From NCBI RefSeq assembly GCF_026011715.1, contig NZ_BRVM01000002.1:270996-334995 (forward strand): a stretch of 64,000 nucleotides of DNA, written 5' to 3'. Under the pieces are notes generated by a model, which searched no databases, was not told the origin of the DNA, and was given only the letters and a program-made list of their open reading frames with translations. Position numbers and translations under genes: made by a program. This document shows positions 9,883 through 19,260 of this stretch, piece by piece (position 1 is the first letter of the stretch; each line of letters begins with the position of its first letter). The stretch is from Cytobacillus sp. NCCP-133. Lineage in GTDB: Bacteria > Bacillota > Bacilli > Bacillales > Cytobacillaceae.

Positions 9883-10278
9883 ATGGTCACATTATACACT
9901 TCACCAAGTTGTACATCATGCAGAAAAGCGAAATCATGGCTGGAAGAGCATGAAATAAGCTATAAAGAAAGAAACATCTTTTCAGAGCCGCTATCCATTG
10001 AGGAGATAAAAGAAATTCTGCGAATGACTGAAGATGGGACAGATGAAATTATTTCTACCCGCTCCAAGACATTCCAAAAACTAGATGTAAACCTTGAAAC
10101 AATGCCTTTGCAAGATTTGTTCGAACTAATTAAAGAGAATCCAGGACTTCTTCGCCGACCAATCATTATCGACGAAAAGCGTTTGCAGGTTGGATATAAT
10201 GAGGATGAAATCAGACGTTTTCTGCCAAGAAAAGTTCGTACTTACCAGTTGCGTGAAGCACAGCGCATGGTTAACTAA
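9883..10278 (+). CDS. spxA: Global redox regulator SpxA (ArsC-like RNA polymerase-binding protein)
   Basis: The 131-residue protein is nearly canonical Spx. It has the redox-sensing Cys10-x-x-Cys13 ([10 protein letters not shown]), the ArsC-like fold, and Arg92 in GLLRRPIII, a position known to matter for contact with the alpha C-terminal domain of RNA polymerase. It activates thiol-stress genes and is degraded by ClpXP with the adaptor SpxH, encoded at 15.1-16.0 kb. ATG at 9883 lies about 12 nt after AAAGGAGTG, a slightly long spacing. The neighbouring MecA, another Clp adaptor, preserves the B. subtilis order. Confidence 0.96.
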   Translation: MVTLYTSPSCTSCRKAKSWLEEHEISYKERNIFSEPLSIEEIKEILRMTEDGTDEIISTRSKTFQKLDVNLETMPLQDLFELIKENPGLLRRPIIIDEKRLQVGYNEDEIRRFLPRKVRTYQLREAQRMVN

Positions 10279-10288
10279 AAATAGATCA

Positions 10289-10322
10289 GGCCTTCTTTCT
10301 GCTTGCAGAAGAGGCTTTTTTT
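10289..10322 (+). terminator. Terminator after spxA
   Basis: GCCTTCTTTCTGC pairs, with a bulge, to GCAGAAGAGGC and is followed by TTTTTTT. Likely Rho-independent terminator. Confidence 0.8.
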
Positions 10323-10627
10323 ATTATCTAATATGAAAAATAACAAGGATATTGGCAATAATAATAGAATATATAAAAAACCCTGCTAATAAGCTGAACC
10401 CCTTATTGGATAAGGGAGGAATAGGCAGATAACGGTTTTTCTAAAGATATGGCTTTTTAATTCCCTTTATGCTTATTTTGTCATAAAATAAAAGTACAAG
10501 GTACAAAATACACTTTGCCTTCTTTTCATGGGATTAACCGATTGATTTACGGGTAAAAGGATTACACACACATGACTGCTGGGGGTATTTAGTCCCTTCA
10601 ATCATAGCCAGAAGGGAGAGTTGCTGC
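10323..10627. other. Intergenic region between spxA and mecA
   Basis: No supported gene. A small hairpin CCCTTAT-TGG-ATAAGGG occurs near 10410-10428. Nothing else recognisable. Confidence 0.4.
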
Positions 10628-11290
10628 ATGGAAATCGAACGTATTAATGATCATACAGTTAAATTTTATATATCTTATCTTGACATAGAAGAAAGAGGCT
10701 TTGACCGTGAAGAGATTTGGTACAATCGTGAACGGAGCGAGGAGCTCTTTTGGGAGATGATGGATGAGGTTCATCAAGAGGAAGAATTTCTAGTAGAAGG
10801 GCCATTATGGATACAGGTTCAGGCTTTGGATAAAGGTTTGGAGGTATTAGTTACTAAGGCTCAGCTTTCCAAGGATGGGCAAAAGTTTGAACTGCCTGTA
10901 CCTGATGAAAAAGTGAAGGATTTGCCTGTTGATGAGCATATAGAGGAAATGCTGGACCATCACTTCCGCAAATCCGGTGATGATGATACAGATTACGATG
11001 GGGACCTTGAATTTTTATTAACATTCAAGGATTTTGAGGATATTATTTCCTTATCAAAACGAACCAACCTGGACTCCATTAACACCAAGCTTTATTCCTG
11101 CGAAGGGAAATACTACTTATTTTCAGAGTTTCCGGAAGATTTATTTGAAGAAGATGATGTAGATAACATGTTAAGCATTCTTCTGGAATACGGGCAAGAA
11201 ACAAGCACGACAATTCACCGTATCGTGGAATACGGTAAATTGATTATAGAAGAAAATGTATTTGAACATCTAAGAAAACACTTTAAATAA
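10628..11290 (+). CDS. mecA: Clp protease adaptor MecA
   Basis: MecA recruits substrates such as ComK to ClpCP and promotes ClpC assembly. The 220-residue protein matches the family length (about 218). The N-terminal MEIERINDHTVKFYISYLDIEERGF block is the substrate-binding domain and is followed by an acidic linker (DDDTDYDGD). The C-terminal domain starting near LEFLLTFKDFEDII binds ClpC. ATG at 10628 follows AGAAGGGAGAG. It is a single gene ending in a strong terminator. Its neighbour coiA is a competence gene, which fits the role of MecA in competence control. Confidence 0.96.
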   Translation: MEIERINDHTVKFYISYLDIEERGFDREEIWYNRERSEELFWEMMDEVHQEEEFLVEGPLWIQVQALDKGLEVLVTKAQLSKDGQKFELPVPDEKVKDLPVDEHIEEMLDHHFRKSGDDDTDYDGDLEFLLTFKDFEDIISLSKRTNLDSINTKLYSCEGKYYLFSEFPEDLFEEDDVDNMLSILLEYGQETSTTIHRIVEYGKLIIEENVFEHLRKHFK

Positions 11291-11294
11291 TCAG

Positions 11295-11324
11295 AACCGA
11301 TTTCAATTTTTGAAATCGGTTTTT
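11295..11324 (+). terminator. Terminator after mecA
   Basis: Perfect stem AACCGATTTCA (11295-11305) with TGAAATCGGTT (11311-11321), loop ATTTT, followed by TTT. Confidence 0.9.
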
Positions 11325-11412
11325 GTATTTTGGAAAAAGATTTCTTATCTGAGTTAGAGGAATCAGGCAGAAAAAACAGAATAAACATTATAATAAGAAA
11401 GGGGATGGTTGT

Positions 11413-12618
11413 TTGTTAGTAGCTCACACAAATGAAGGAGAACGAGTAAATCTGGCTGAAAACCAGGATTTGCTTACTTTAAAACGACTGAGGAAACAGA
11501 CAAAATTTTTTTGTCCTGAATGCAGCGAAGAGGTCATCATGAAAGTTGGAACTAAACGCATTCCACATTATAGCCACAATAAGGGGTCAAGCTGTACAGA
11601 AAGCTATGAAAGGGAATCAGAATATCATAGCACCAGCAAACTCATTTTATTGAACTGGCTAAAGGAAAAGGGGCTGAATCCGGTACTTGAACCTTATTAT
11701 CCGGATATTGCTCAACGGCCTGATATTGGCGTCCGTTATAAAGGTATTGATTATGCAATCGAGTTTCAATGTTCCATCATATCAGAGGAACTATTTGCAA
11801 AACGTTCGAGGTCGTATTTTCAATCAGGCATCATTCCCATTTGGATACTGGCAGGGAAGAATATTAGCCGCATTGGAAATAATAAAATATCTTTATCAGG
11901 ATTCCACTATTTATTTCTCCGAAAAACTGACTCAGACAATTGGGTCATTCCTTCTTTTTGTCCCATTACGAAATCATTTATCAATATTCACCACATCGTT
12001 CCTATTACAGTAAAAAACGCATTTTCAACTTATCAAATTAAGCCATTGAATAAGGCTGATTTATCAACTCTATTTTGTCCGAAGTTTCATGGTCAAATCA
12101 GCAAGTATGAATGGTACAAAGAGCTGCGAAAAACTAAAGACTTTCTTCCACAGACCCGAGGAGCCTTTAAGAATAAATTTCTGCGAGAATTATACACCCA
12201 TTCGCTTTCCCCTATTTATCTGCCTCCTGAGGTAGGCCTTCCGGTATTTCAAGCCCCACTTATTGAAACTTCACCTATACAGTGGCAAAGCTACTTATTT
12301 ATGGATGTCCTAAAGGAAGAGAATCCTTTCTCTTTAGAAAAGGTGATTTCATGCTTTCATAAAAGGGTATACAAAAATGACATAAAAATCAGGAGGCTGC
12401 CCTTGGTCTGTGGTACGGATGCCTCTTTTGCCGTAAAAGAATATTTAAATCTGCTTGTTAATTTAAAGGTATTAGCCAAAGAAGGGGGGCTATACAAAAG
12501 GTCTTCCCCCTATTCAATTCATGAGAGTCAATCATGGCTGCTTCGAAAGGAAGAGGCTTTCTACCATGAGAAAGGTATGTTGATTATGGAAGGCATAAAG
12601 CAACCAGGAATAAATTGA
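11413..12618 (+). CDS. coiA: Competence protein CoiA, nuclease-like
   Basis: CoiA promotes recombination of incoming DNA during transformation. The 401-residue protein begins with a Cys/His module (C34-x2-C37, H52-x2-H55, C61) that looks like a zinc-binding domain. It is followed by a PD-(D/E)xK-type nuclease core (RPDIGVRYKG then AIEFQCS). The C-terminal half is typical of CoiA and unassigned. The start is TTG at 11413 behind AAAGGGGATGG. The N-terminal module recurs in the YjcD helicase of this window with the same spacing. It lies upstream of pepF, as in B. subtilis. Confidence 0.9.
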   Translation: MLVAHTNEGERVNLAENQDLLTLKRLRKQTKFFCPECSEEVIMKVGTKRIPHYSHNKGSSCTESYERESEYHSTSKLILLNWLKEKGLNPVLEPYYPDIAQRPDIGVRYKGIDYAIEFQCSIISEELFAKRSRSYFQSGIIPIWILAGKNISRIGNNKISLSGFHYLFLRKTDSDNWVIPSFCPITKSFINIHHIVPITVKNAFSTYQIKPLNKADLSTLFCPKFHGQISKYEWYKELRKTKDFLPQTRGAFKNKFLRELYTHSLSPIYLPPEVGLPVFQAPLIETSPIQWQSYLFMDVLKEENPFSLEKVISCFHKRVYKNDIKIRRLPLVCGTDASFAVKEYLNLLVNLKVLAKEGGLYKRSSPYSIHESQSWLLRKEEAFYHEKGMLIMEGIKQPGIN

Positions 12619-12764
12619 ATAAAAATAAATGAAAACCTCATCATTAACATAAAATAATCGAGGATTGCACAATAATTGGCGATAAAAGAAGGATTTTTTT
12701 GCTGAAGAGAGAAGATACAGTAATGGTGTTTTATGACATGGGACTTTGGAATGGAGGATAAATA

Positions 12765-14582
12765 ATGACTAACGAAACAACAGTAAAAAAGCTGCCTGCA
12801 AGAAATGAAATAGCAATAGAAGACACTTGGCGTTTAGAAGATATTTTCTCAAGTGATGATGATTGGGATAAAGAATATAAAGAAGTAGAGAAGCTTATTC
12901 CGGGAGCAGGCAATTATCAGGGAAAGATTGGTGAAAGTGCTGAGACTTTATATGAAGCGCTTCAGTTTCAAGATCATTTGCTGTCACGGCTTGGCAAGCT
13001 ATATACATATGCCCATATGCGATATGACCAGGATACAACAAATTCTTTTTATCAGGGCATGGATGATAAAATTAAGAACCTTTATTCTGATGCTGCAAGT
13101 ACATTAGCTTACATCGTTCCGGAACTGCTTGCGGTCGATGAAAAGAAGATCGACCGTTTTCTGAAGGGAAAAACAGAACTTCAATTATATAAGCACTCTC
13201 TAGAGGAAATTAACCTCCAAAGGCCTCATGTATTATCGGCTGAACAGGAGGCACTGCTGGCCCAGGCTTCGGAAGTCCTTGGAGCTTCGAGCAATACATT
13301 TGGCATGCTGAATAATGCTGATTTGGAATTTCCCTCGATTAAGGATGAGAATAGCGAAGAAGTTGAAATTACACATGGTCGCTTTATCCGTTTTCTTGAA
13401 AGCGATGATCAGCGTGTAAGGCATGACGCATTTAAAGCGGTGTATGGAACTTATGGGAAATTCCGCAATACATTTGCAAGCACGTTGAGCGGCAATGTGA
13501 AAAAAGACAATTTTAATGCTAAAATCAGAAATTTTAATTCAGCACGCCATGCTGCACTTGCTGCAAATAATATTCCTGAAAGTGTCTATGAAAATTTAGT
13601 GAACACAATTAATGATAATCTGCACTTGCTGCATCGCTATGTAAAACTTCGCAAGAAGGTTTTAGGCGTTGATGAACTTCATATGTATGATCTGTACACA
13701 CCATTGGTGAAAGAAGTAAAAATGGAAATCCCCTATAATGAAGCCAAGGATCTCATATTAAAAGGCCTGAAGCCGCTGGGAGAAGACTATTTAGGTATTT
13801 TAAAAGAAGGCTTTGAAAGTCGCTGGGTAGATGTTCATGAAAATAAGGGAAAAAGAAGCGGGGCCTATTCGTCAGGTGCTTACGGAACCAATCCTTATAT
13901 CCTAATGAACTGGCAGGATAATGTGAATAATTTATTCACCCTTGCACATGAGTTTGGCCATTCTGTGCACAGCTATTATACGAGAAAGCATCAGCCATAT
14001 CCGTATGGAAACTATTCAATCTTTGTAGCCGAAGTGGCTTCAACCTGCAATGAGGCGCTTCTTAACGATTATTTGCTAAAAACAATAGATGATGATAAGA
14101 AACGTTTATATTTATTGAACCATTACCTTGAAGGCTTCAGAGGAACTGTTTTCCGCCAGACAATGTTTGCAGAATTTGAACATCTGATTCATCAAAAGGC
14201 TCAGAACAATGAGGCTTTAACAGCGGATTCATTAACAAAAGAATATTTTGAGCTCAATAAGAAATACTTTGGGGAAGATGACATCATGATCGACAAGGAA
14301 ATTGGTCTGGAATGGTCTAGAATCCCTCATTTCTATTACAATTATTATGTATACCAATATGCAACAGGCTTCAGTGCTGCAACCGCACTAAGCAAACAAA
14401 TACTACAGGAAGGGCAGCCTGCAGTGGAGCGATATATTGAGTTCTTAAAGTCCGGAAGCTCTGATTATCCGATCGAAGTTCTCAAGAAAGCGGGTGTCGA
14501 TATGACAAGCAGCAAACCAATTGAAGATGCGTGTAAAGTCTTTGAAGAAAAGCTTATCGAAATGGAGAGCCTGCTGTCCTAA
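12765..14582 (+). CDS. pepF: Oligoendopeptidase F
   Basis: Cytoplasmic M3-family zinc metallopeptidase that degrades medium-sized peptides. It logically completes the peptide uptake route opened by opp upstream. The 605-residue protein carries the zinc motif HEFGH at residues 395-399 (TLAHEFGHSVHSYY). A downstream Glu in AEVASTCNEALL is the expected third ligand. ATG at 12765 follows TGGAGGATAAATA. A terminator follows the stop codon. B. subtilis PepF overexpression inhibits sporulation initiation by degrading signalling peptides (family knowledge). Confidence 0.95.
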   Translation: MTNETTVKKLPARNEIAIEDTWRLEDIFSSDDDWDKEYKEVEKLIPGAGNYQGKIGESAETLYEALQFQDHLLSRLGKLYTYAHMRYDQDTTNSFYQGMDDKIKNLYSDAASTLAYIVPELLAVDEKKIDRFLKGKTELQLYKHSLEEINLQRPHVLSAEQEALLAQASEVLGASSNTFGMLNNADLEFPSIKDENSEEVEITHGRFIRFLESDDQRVRHDAFKAVYGTYGKFRNTFASTLSGNVKKDNFNAKIRNFNSARHAALAANNIPESVYENLVNTINDNLHLLHRYVKLRKKVLGVDELHMYDLYTPLVKEVKMEIPYNEAKDLILKGLKPLGEDYLGILKEGFESRWVDVHENKGKRSGAYSSGAYGTNPYILMNWQDNVNNLFTLAHEFGHSVHSYYTRKHQPYPYGNYSIFVAEVASTCNEALLNDYLLKTIDDDKKRLYLLNHYLEGFRGTVFRQTMFAEFEHLIHQKAQNNEALTADSLTKEYFELNKKYFGEDDIMIDKEIGLEWSRIPHFYYNYYVYQYATGFSAATALSKQILQEGQPAVERYIEFLKSGSSDYPIEVLKKAGVDMTSSKPIEDACKVFEEKLIEMESLLS

Positions 14583-14585
14583 TAG

Positions 14586-14620
14586 AAAGGAGCCAGACAA
14601 CATGTCTGGCTTCCTTTTTT
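14586..14620 (+). terminator. Terminator after pepF
   Basis: AGGAGCCAGACA pairs with TGTCTGGCTTCCT and ends in TTTTTT. It overlaps the 3' flank of the small convergent gene at 14628. Confidence 0.88.
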
Positions 14621-14627
14621 ATTTGAT

Positions 14628-14801
14628 CTAAAATCCTTTAAATCGCCTGCGGTCATTCAAATATAACAATAGAATCAGAAGTGATACAAATAATAGCGGT
14701 GAGGTAATTAATATAGGAATGAGCTTCATTAATCCAAAAATATTTAAGATAAAGGAGAGCAGAATGAGCAATAGCATCAGGATAATAGGCAGTTTTTTCA
14801 C
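14628..14801 (-). CDS. Small hydrophobic membrane protein (57 aa), unknown
   Basis: Reading the minus strand from GTG at 14801 gives a 57-residue protein: a MKKLPIILMLLLILLSF-type start, two hydrophobic helices separated by GLMKLIP, and a basic end NDRRRFKGF. AAGGAGGAG precedes the start by 6 nt, which strongly supports translation. The gene converges on pepF. It could be one of the many two-helix membrane peptides of Bacillus; no function is known to me. Confidence 0.7.
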   Translation of the reverse strand: MKKLPIILMLLLILLSFILNIFGLMKLIPILITSPLLFVSLLILLLYLNDRRRFKGF

Positions 14802-15110
14802 TATGTTCTCCTCCTTGGCTGGACATTTATTGGTGCTTCAAAAGGTGATCTTTTTATAAGCATTCTATACAATCTTATGCGGTTGTCCTGTTTAATATGA
14901 CTTGTTTTTGACTATATTGTGAAGGAACACACAAACTTATTGTATATCAGCTTTTTTCCATGGTATCTTACAGGTGTGAAGTTGATCACAAGCAAGCATA
15001 TACCCCTTTGTTTGATCGTGAAAAATTTCTCCCATCCTCATTGTTCGAATAATTAACCTGAAAAAAGCCGTGTTCAACGACCTCCATGGGTTTTTTCATT
15101 TTTTAACACA
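14802..15110. other. Intergenic region between small membrane gene and spxH
   Basis: No gene supported. The right half contains a weak hairpin-like GC stretch near 15066-15092. It probably includes the promoter of the small minus-strand gene. Confidence 0.4.
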
Positions 15111-15156
15111 ATCGATTAGAAAAAGCTGTGCAATTGCACAGCTTTTTCTAATCGAT
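15111..15156. terminator. Perfect 46-bp palindrome, bidirectional terminator at the end of spxH
   Basis: Each 23-bp arm is exact, centred at 15133/15134. The core GCTGTGC/GCACAGC is flanked by AAAAA and TTTTT, so a terminator hairpin forms on either strand. The last codons and the stop of spxH lie inside the right arm. Confidence 0.88.
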
Positions 15157-16023
15157 ATATTTCCAAAAATTCCCGTATTTTGCTGGAATTTGTTCAACCA
15201 CTTGCTTTAATTGCAATTTTTTCATTTCCCGATTTACTTCGCTATCTGGCATATTATAGACAACAGAAATTTCCTTGCTTGCCACCACTTTAAAATACTT
15301 TAAGAAATATTCCAATGGCGGAAGAGAAGAACGCTCTGGTTTAATAGGCAGCATTTCCTCCAAAATTTGCTCATAAATTTCATAAGGGTAATAACCTGTT
15401 ACTTTGATTCCTTCATCTTCAATATTTTCATTAAAGAATACAAGGGTTGGGATTTCCTGGACATCCATTTCAGAGGTGATTTTTAGATCGCATTGAAATG
15501 CTTTGGCAGCACTATCTGAATGGATATCTGATACAAATTCGACAACATCAAGACCAACATCTTTTGCACAATTCTTTAAGACTTCAAAGCTGGAGACATT
15601 CTGTTTCTCAAGAAACAACACCTCTTGAAGTTTGCGTAAAAACTTGATGCCTGCTTTCCTTCCCTGTAATTCAGCTGCTTTTATTGCTATGGATGCAAGA
15701 TGGGGAGAGGAAACAGGATTTTCGAACCATAAGCTGCCATCACAGGACATCCCCGATCGGCTCGCTGTCTTTTCCCATAAATCTGCAATATTTTCGTAAT
15801 TTTGCCTTTTTCCCATATTTAAGGTAGCCAGCCGTCCGCTTAATACATGCTTTATTGAAAAATAGCGTCCATATTCAATGAGCAGCTTTTTAATAATGGG
15901 TTCAAGTGCCCAGCATTCAGGACAAAGAGGATCGACGAATATATATACTTCAATCGGCTTTTTCTCACTGCCATGGCAATGGGGAGATGAAAGTTTAGTT
16001 TTAAATGTTTTCCGCTTATTCAA
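15148..16023 (-). CDS. spxH: ClpXP adaptor SpxH (YjbH), thioredoxin-like
   Basis: SpxH binds Spx and accelerates its degradation by ClpXP, so it controls the SpxA encoded 5 kb upstream. The 291-residue protein is DsbA/FrnE-like: an [15 protein letters not shown] thioredoxin motif with Cys34 and Cys37, followed by the helical insert. The start is TTG at 16023, overlapping the TGA stop of the upstream globin gene, with GAAGGA just before. This suggests translational coupling. An yjbI-yjbH operon is conserved in Bacillus and Staphylococcus. Confidence 0.92.
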   Translation of the reverse strand: MNKRKTFKTKLSSPHCHGSEKKPIEVYIFVDPLCPECWALEPIIKKLLIEYGRYFSIKHVLSGRLATLNMGKRQNYENIADLWEKTASRSGMSCDGSLWFENPVSSPHLASIAIKAAELQGRKAGIKFLRKLQEVLFLEKQNVSSFEVLKNCAKDVGLDVVEFVSDIHSDSAAKAFQCDLKITSEMDVQEIPTLVFFNENIEDEGIKVTGYYPYEIYEQILEEMLPIKPERSSLPPLEYFLKYFKVVASKEISVVYNMPDSEVNREMKKLQLKQVVEQIPAKYGNFWKYID

Positions 16024-16424
16024 GATCCTTCACCTTTCAAATCATTTTCCGGTGTATTAATCATATGCTGTGCGGTAAGAACAAGCCGGGAAAAAAAATC
16101 CTCCCGCAAAGGATCATCAAGTCCGATTTCATCCATTGCACTGTTCATGCAGGATAGCCACGCCCTGGCCCGGGTTTCAGTTATAGGAAAAGGTATATGC
16201 CTGGCCCTAAGCATTGGATGGCCATGCTCAGAAGTATATAGTGGCGGTCCCCCTAAATATTGGGTCATGAACTGCTTTTGTTTTCTGGCTGTCTCAGTCA
16301 GGTCATCTGGAAAAATAGGAACGAGATCCGGGTGTTGTCCAACGCGCCGGTAAAAAGCGTCTATAAGCTTATGCAGCTTTTCCTCGCCAATAGCGTCGAA
16401 GGGAGTGTGCATTTTCTCGGCCAT
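16020..16424 (-). CDS. yjbI: Truncated hemoglobin (group II), YjbI
   Basis: Small heme protein (134 residues) of the trHbO type. It shows [19 protein letters not shown], the [21 protein letters not shown] segment with candidate proximal His, and [11 protein letters not shown] with Trp at the G8-like position. These proteins bind oxygen or NO. In this operon the globin is translationally coupled to SpxH and probably shares its stress-related expression (inference). ATG at 16424 follows AAAAGGAG on the minus strand. Confidence 0.92.
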   Translation of the reverse strand: MAEKMHTPFDAIGEEKLHKLIDAFYRRVGQHPDLVPIFPDDLTETARKQKQFMTQYLGGPPLYTSEHGHPMLRARHIPFPITETRARAWLSCMNSAMDEIGLDDPLREDFFSRLVLTAQHMINTPENDLKGEGS

Positions 16425-16653
16425 ATTTAAAACTCCTTTTATGAGTTAGTTCGTTTAAAAGTAGAAATCTTCCTATTTAATATAGGATATTAACATCTCT
16501 TTATATTCTATCAATGAGGGATTTATATCTCAAACAAATAGCTTATAGCGTTCCAGCAAGCCCTTCTGAAATTATCATGAACATTTTCTTTTAGTATGAG
16601 TTAACAGCTTTCCATCAATCCGGATGTTAAGCAAAACATCGGTCTTTAACAGG

Positions 16654-16684
16654 AAAAAACCGCCTGTGAAAATGCAGGCGGCTT
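16654..16684 (-). terminator. Terminator after yjbJ
   Basis: On the minus strand GCCGCCTG pairs with CAGGCGG, then TTTTTT. It ends the yjbK-yjbJ transcript. Confidence 0.88.
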
Positions 16685-16697
16685 GGCTATATTATTT

Positions 16698-17342
16698 TTA
16701 GGCAATAAAAGATGACGTTACTTTTCTTATGTAGTTCAATGTTTCTTTAAAAGGCGGAACACCACCATATTTATCTACATTTCCAGGTCCAGCATTATAG
16801 GCGGCAAGTGCTAACTCAATATTATCACCATACCGGTCCATCATTTGTCTCAGGTATTTGGCGCCGCCAAATATGTTTTCAGCGGGATCGAATACATTCT
16901 TAACCCCAAGGCTTTTGGCTGTTTCAGGCATAAGCTGCATGAGTCCGGAAGCGCCTGCTGAACTTACGGCGTTGGGATTGAAATTTGATTCTTGTTTAAT
17001 GACAGACTTAATAAACTGGGCAGGTACATTAAACAGGCCTGAAGCTTTTTGAATTAAGTCATCAAAATTACTTTTCGAATTGTCCGCCATCTTGGTAAGC
17101 TTTACTGGTGGCAGGGCTGCAGCATTAAAGTGATTTCTATTCTGCAGATTGAGATATGGCTTTAGTGATGCAACAGTTCCAAGCCCGCCAGTCACATGAA
17201 GTTCTTCATTCTGACTGCTTTCAGCCACTAAACCTGTCAAAAGTTCTTGAAACAAAGGGTTTGAGCTAGAACCTTGCTTTGTATTATGAAAGCTTTGGAG
17301 TGCCTTCAATTCAAGCATTATTTTTAATTGATTTACACTCAT
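16698..17342 (-). CDS. yjbJ: Lytic transglycosylase with SLT domain, YjbJ/CwlQ-like
   Basis: Peptidoglycan-cleaving enzyme. The C-terminal half (about residues 95-214) is a classic SLT domain: [13 protein letters not shown] with the catalytic Glu, [15 protein letters not shown], and [17 protein letters not shown]. No signal peptide or membrane helix is visible, as in B. subtilis YjbJ. ATG at 17342 is chosen because AAGGAG lies 7 nt upstream. An in-frame TTG at 17360 would place that ribosome site inside the gene. It follows yjbK by 31 bp on the same strand. Confidence 0.92.
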   Translation of the reverse strand: MSVNQLKIMLELKALQSFHNTKQGSSSNPLFQELLTGLVAESSQNEELHVTGGLGTVASLKPYLNLQNRNHFNAAALPPVKLTKMADNSKSNFDDLIQKASGLFNVPAQFIKSVIKQESNFNPNAVSSAGASGLMQLMPETAKSLGVKNVFDPAENIFGGAKYLRQMMDRYGDNIELALAAYNAGPGNVDKYGGVPPFKETLNYIRKVTSSFIA

Positions 17343-17373
17343 AACAGTGCTCCTTGGCAAAAGGCATGCATTT

Positions 17374-17964
17374 TTATTTTTCCTTCTCCTGTCTATATTT
17401 CTCGTTATAGAGACGTTTAATTTTATTTTCGGTATTTCTTACAGGAATGTTTAGCTGTTCGAGCAAATTAAGAAATGCAGAATGGCCTTCTTCTCTATTG
17501 CTTACTTCATATTCCAATTCAAAATCTTCCTTGTTTAAATAGCGGCTGTGATCCAAAACGGCCAGTCCGTTTAAATGTTTTTTTTCAGCGCGCGCTGTGG
17601 AGAGTGTGCCGAAATATTGCAGCTTATGTGTGGCTATACTCATTTTCTCTATTAATTTCTGGATCTGTTGACTAGTGATTTTTCCTGTTTTAAGCATTTG
17701 TTGAACCTCAGATTGCGTGAGGTATTCATTGGTCTCCAATAGTCCTTCCGGATGGGACTGCTTTAGCGTCAACTCAAATGAACCATTTTTCTCGCGGATC
17801 CTTAGTGCACTTCCGCTTGATTTTAATGAAAACTCTGGTGTATCAAAGTAATGGTTTACCTGTTCAGTAAAATCGTGCTCGCCAATTTCAAAGAACTGCA
17901 TTAATCTCGAAAATTCATCACTTGTAACTATGTTTTTAAATTCAATTTCAATATTTTTAGACAA
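17374..17964 (-). CDS. yjbK: CYTH-domain (triphosphate tunnel) protein YjbK
   Basis: The 196-residue protein belongs to the CYTH/triphosphate tunnel metalloenzyme superfamily. It has the ExExK-type N-terminal motif EIEFKN, the [19 protein letters not shown] block, and ELTLKQ. Members hydrolyse inorganic or organic triphosphates; which one YjbK uses is not known from sequence. The start is TTG at 17964 with GAGGTG 7 nt upstream. It forms a short operon with yjbJ. Confidence 0.9.
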   Translation of the reverse strand: MSKNIEIEFKNIVTSDEFSRLMQFFEIGEHDFTEQVNHYFDTPEFSLKSSGSALRIREKNGSFELTLKQSHPEGLLETNEYLTQSEVQQMLKTGKITSQQIQKLIEKMSIATHKLQYFGTLSTARAEKKHLNGLAVLDHSRYLNKEDFELEYEVSNREEGHSAFLNLLEQLNIPVRNTENKIKRLYNEKYRQEKEK

Positions 17965-18083
17965 GCCAAAACACCTCAGTAAATAGTATATATTTTATTA
18001 TCTCCTTCATTTACCTGGACTGCAATCTTTGAGATGAATTTAAATATTGTGATAAAGTGAAATTTAAATACAGGGGAGGTACT

Positions 18084-18585
18084 GGGCAGTTAAGCCTTAT
18101 AATTCTCCTGTGAAAAAGCTAGGAGGGGCTTTTACTGCCCGTTAATCTGCGATAAAGTGAAACTCACCCACAGTGGAAGTGAATTTCTTCCACTGTGGGT
18201 GATAGTTGAACCAATCGGGCCTTTACGGGCAGTTAAGCTTTATAATTCTCCTGTGAAAAAGCTAGGAGGGGCTTTTACTGCCCGTTAATCTGCGATAAAG
18301 TGAAACTCACCCACAGTGGAAGTGAATTTCTTCCACTGGGATTGATAGTTGAACCAATCGGGCCTTTACGGGCAGTTAAGCTTTATAATTCTCCTGTGAA
18401 AAAGCTGGGAGGGGCTTTTACTGCCCGTTAATCTGCGATAAAGTGAAACTCACCCACAGTGGAAGTGAATTTCTTCCACTGGGATTGATAGTTGAACCAA
18501 TCGGGCCTTTACGGGCAGTTAAGCCTTATAATTCTCCTGTGAAAAAGCTAGGAGGGGCTTTTACTGCCCGTTAATCTGCGATAAA
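18084..18585. repeat. 143-bp tandem repeat array upstream of yjbL
   Basis: Units begin with GGGCAGTTAAGC at 18084, 18227, 18370 and 18513, a constant 143-bp period. There are three full units plus a 73-bp partial one, with only a few base differences. Each unit holds a hairpin (GGGCAGTTAAGC with GCTTTTACTGCCC, inner stem CTCCT/AGGAG) and a second hairpin built on CAGTGGAAG/CTTCCACTG. In unit 1 the second hairpin is a perfect 15-bp stem; units 2 and 3 share a change on its right side. The period is not a multiple of 3 and no frame stays open. The array ends 27 bp before yjbL. Confidence 0.92.
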
Positions 18586-18611
18586 ATAGGAATAACTATG
18601 GAGGTAGAACA

Positions 18612-18977
18612 ATGAAACAAAAACTAAAAGTTGCAAAAGCAGATATGAAAGAAAATGAATTAATTCTTAGGATAGAGGATGGATCGGTTTTGAATTTGAA
18701 TGCCATGGGGCAAATATTGGCTGATTCTGACAATCTGTCATTTGTTTACATAGCGGATCATAACGATGAATATATATATATTTCTCTTCCTTATTCTGTG
18801 TGGTCTGAATTAAAAAGGGCATATGATCACAAACTTCCTGTTTATGTAGCGGATGCTAAGGGAGAACGTCTTGCATTAGAAGGTTTCCATGAGGAATTAG
18901 GAGATTTGATTGAAAATATCAGAGGCAACAGCAATTACGGTGAGGAAATGGTTTCAAAAGTGGAGAGCATATTTTAA
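18612..18977 (+). CDS. yjbL: Conserved hypothetical protein YjbL
   Basis: Soluble 121-residue protein matching the place and size of YjbL of B. subtilis, between yjbK and yjbM. It begins MKQKLKVAKADM and has no membrane segment, no cysteine cluster and no known catalytic motif. GGAGG at 18600-18604 is 7 nt before ATG at 18612. Its immediate upstream DNA is the 143-bp repeat array, so its promoter may lie inside the last repeat unit (inference). Function unknown. Confidence 0.85.
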   Translation: MKQKLKVAKADMKENELILRIEDGSVLNLNAMGQILADSDNLSFVYIADHNDEYIYISLPYSVWSELKRAYDHKLPVYVADAKGERLALEGFHEELGDLIENIRGNSNYGEEMVSKVESIF

Positions 18978-18999
18978 CAAAAAAGAATAAATTATTAAA

Positions 19000-19135
19000 C
19001 TTAAAGAACTGTCTAGCTCCAGGCGCCATCGCCTCTCGAATCTAAGCCAATCCGTCCAAAAGGTTAAAAAATAACCTTTCAGCCGGCTCGTCATGTGCTT
19101 GTCGGGGGCGGCAAGGCGCATAGCGCTTTTCTTAG
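19000..19135. repeat. Dispersed intergenic repeat, family R1 (copy 1)
   Basis: Starts ACTGTCTAGCTCCAGGCGCC and ends GGCAAGGCGCATAGCGCTTT, with an inner hairpin AAAGGTTA/TAACCTTT. Related copies are at 26498, 28267 (inverted), 47391 and 53971. Confidence 0.8.
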
Positions 19136-19194
19136 TAAGTATTTGGCTGCTGGAAAACTGGGATGAAAAGGTGAATATATTTTGAAGGAAACGT

Positions 19195-19225
19195 GTGCCT
19201 GAAAAAGTTAGGCACTTTCAGGCAC
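19195..19225. repeat. Short hairpin repeat at the 5' edge of yjbM
   Basis: GTGCCTGAAA (19195-19204) is the exact inverse of TTTCAGGCAC (19216-19225), and the loop repeats GGCAC. GTGCCTG/CAGGCAC hairpins are scattered in many Bacillus genomes (established knowledge). It creates an apparent in-frame GTG upstream of the conserved part of yjbM. Confidence 0.65.
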
Positions 19226-19260
19226 CGCTCTCTTTTACTTCGGATGTGGTGGTGTTGCAG

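Noticed and set aside
11687..12013. Alternative frame within coiA
   Set aside because: Overlaps fully with the conserved CoiA frame and lacks a start signal.
18084..18585. Tandem repeats as a possible CRISPR array
   Set aside because: The whole 143-bp unit is repeated without unique spacers and no cas genes are present.
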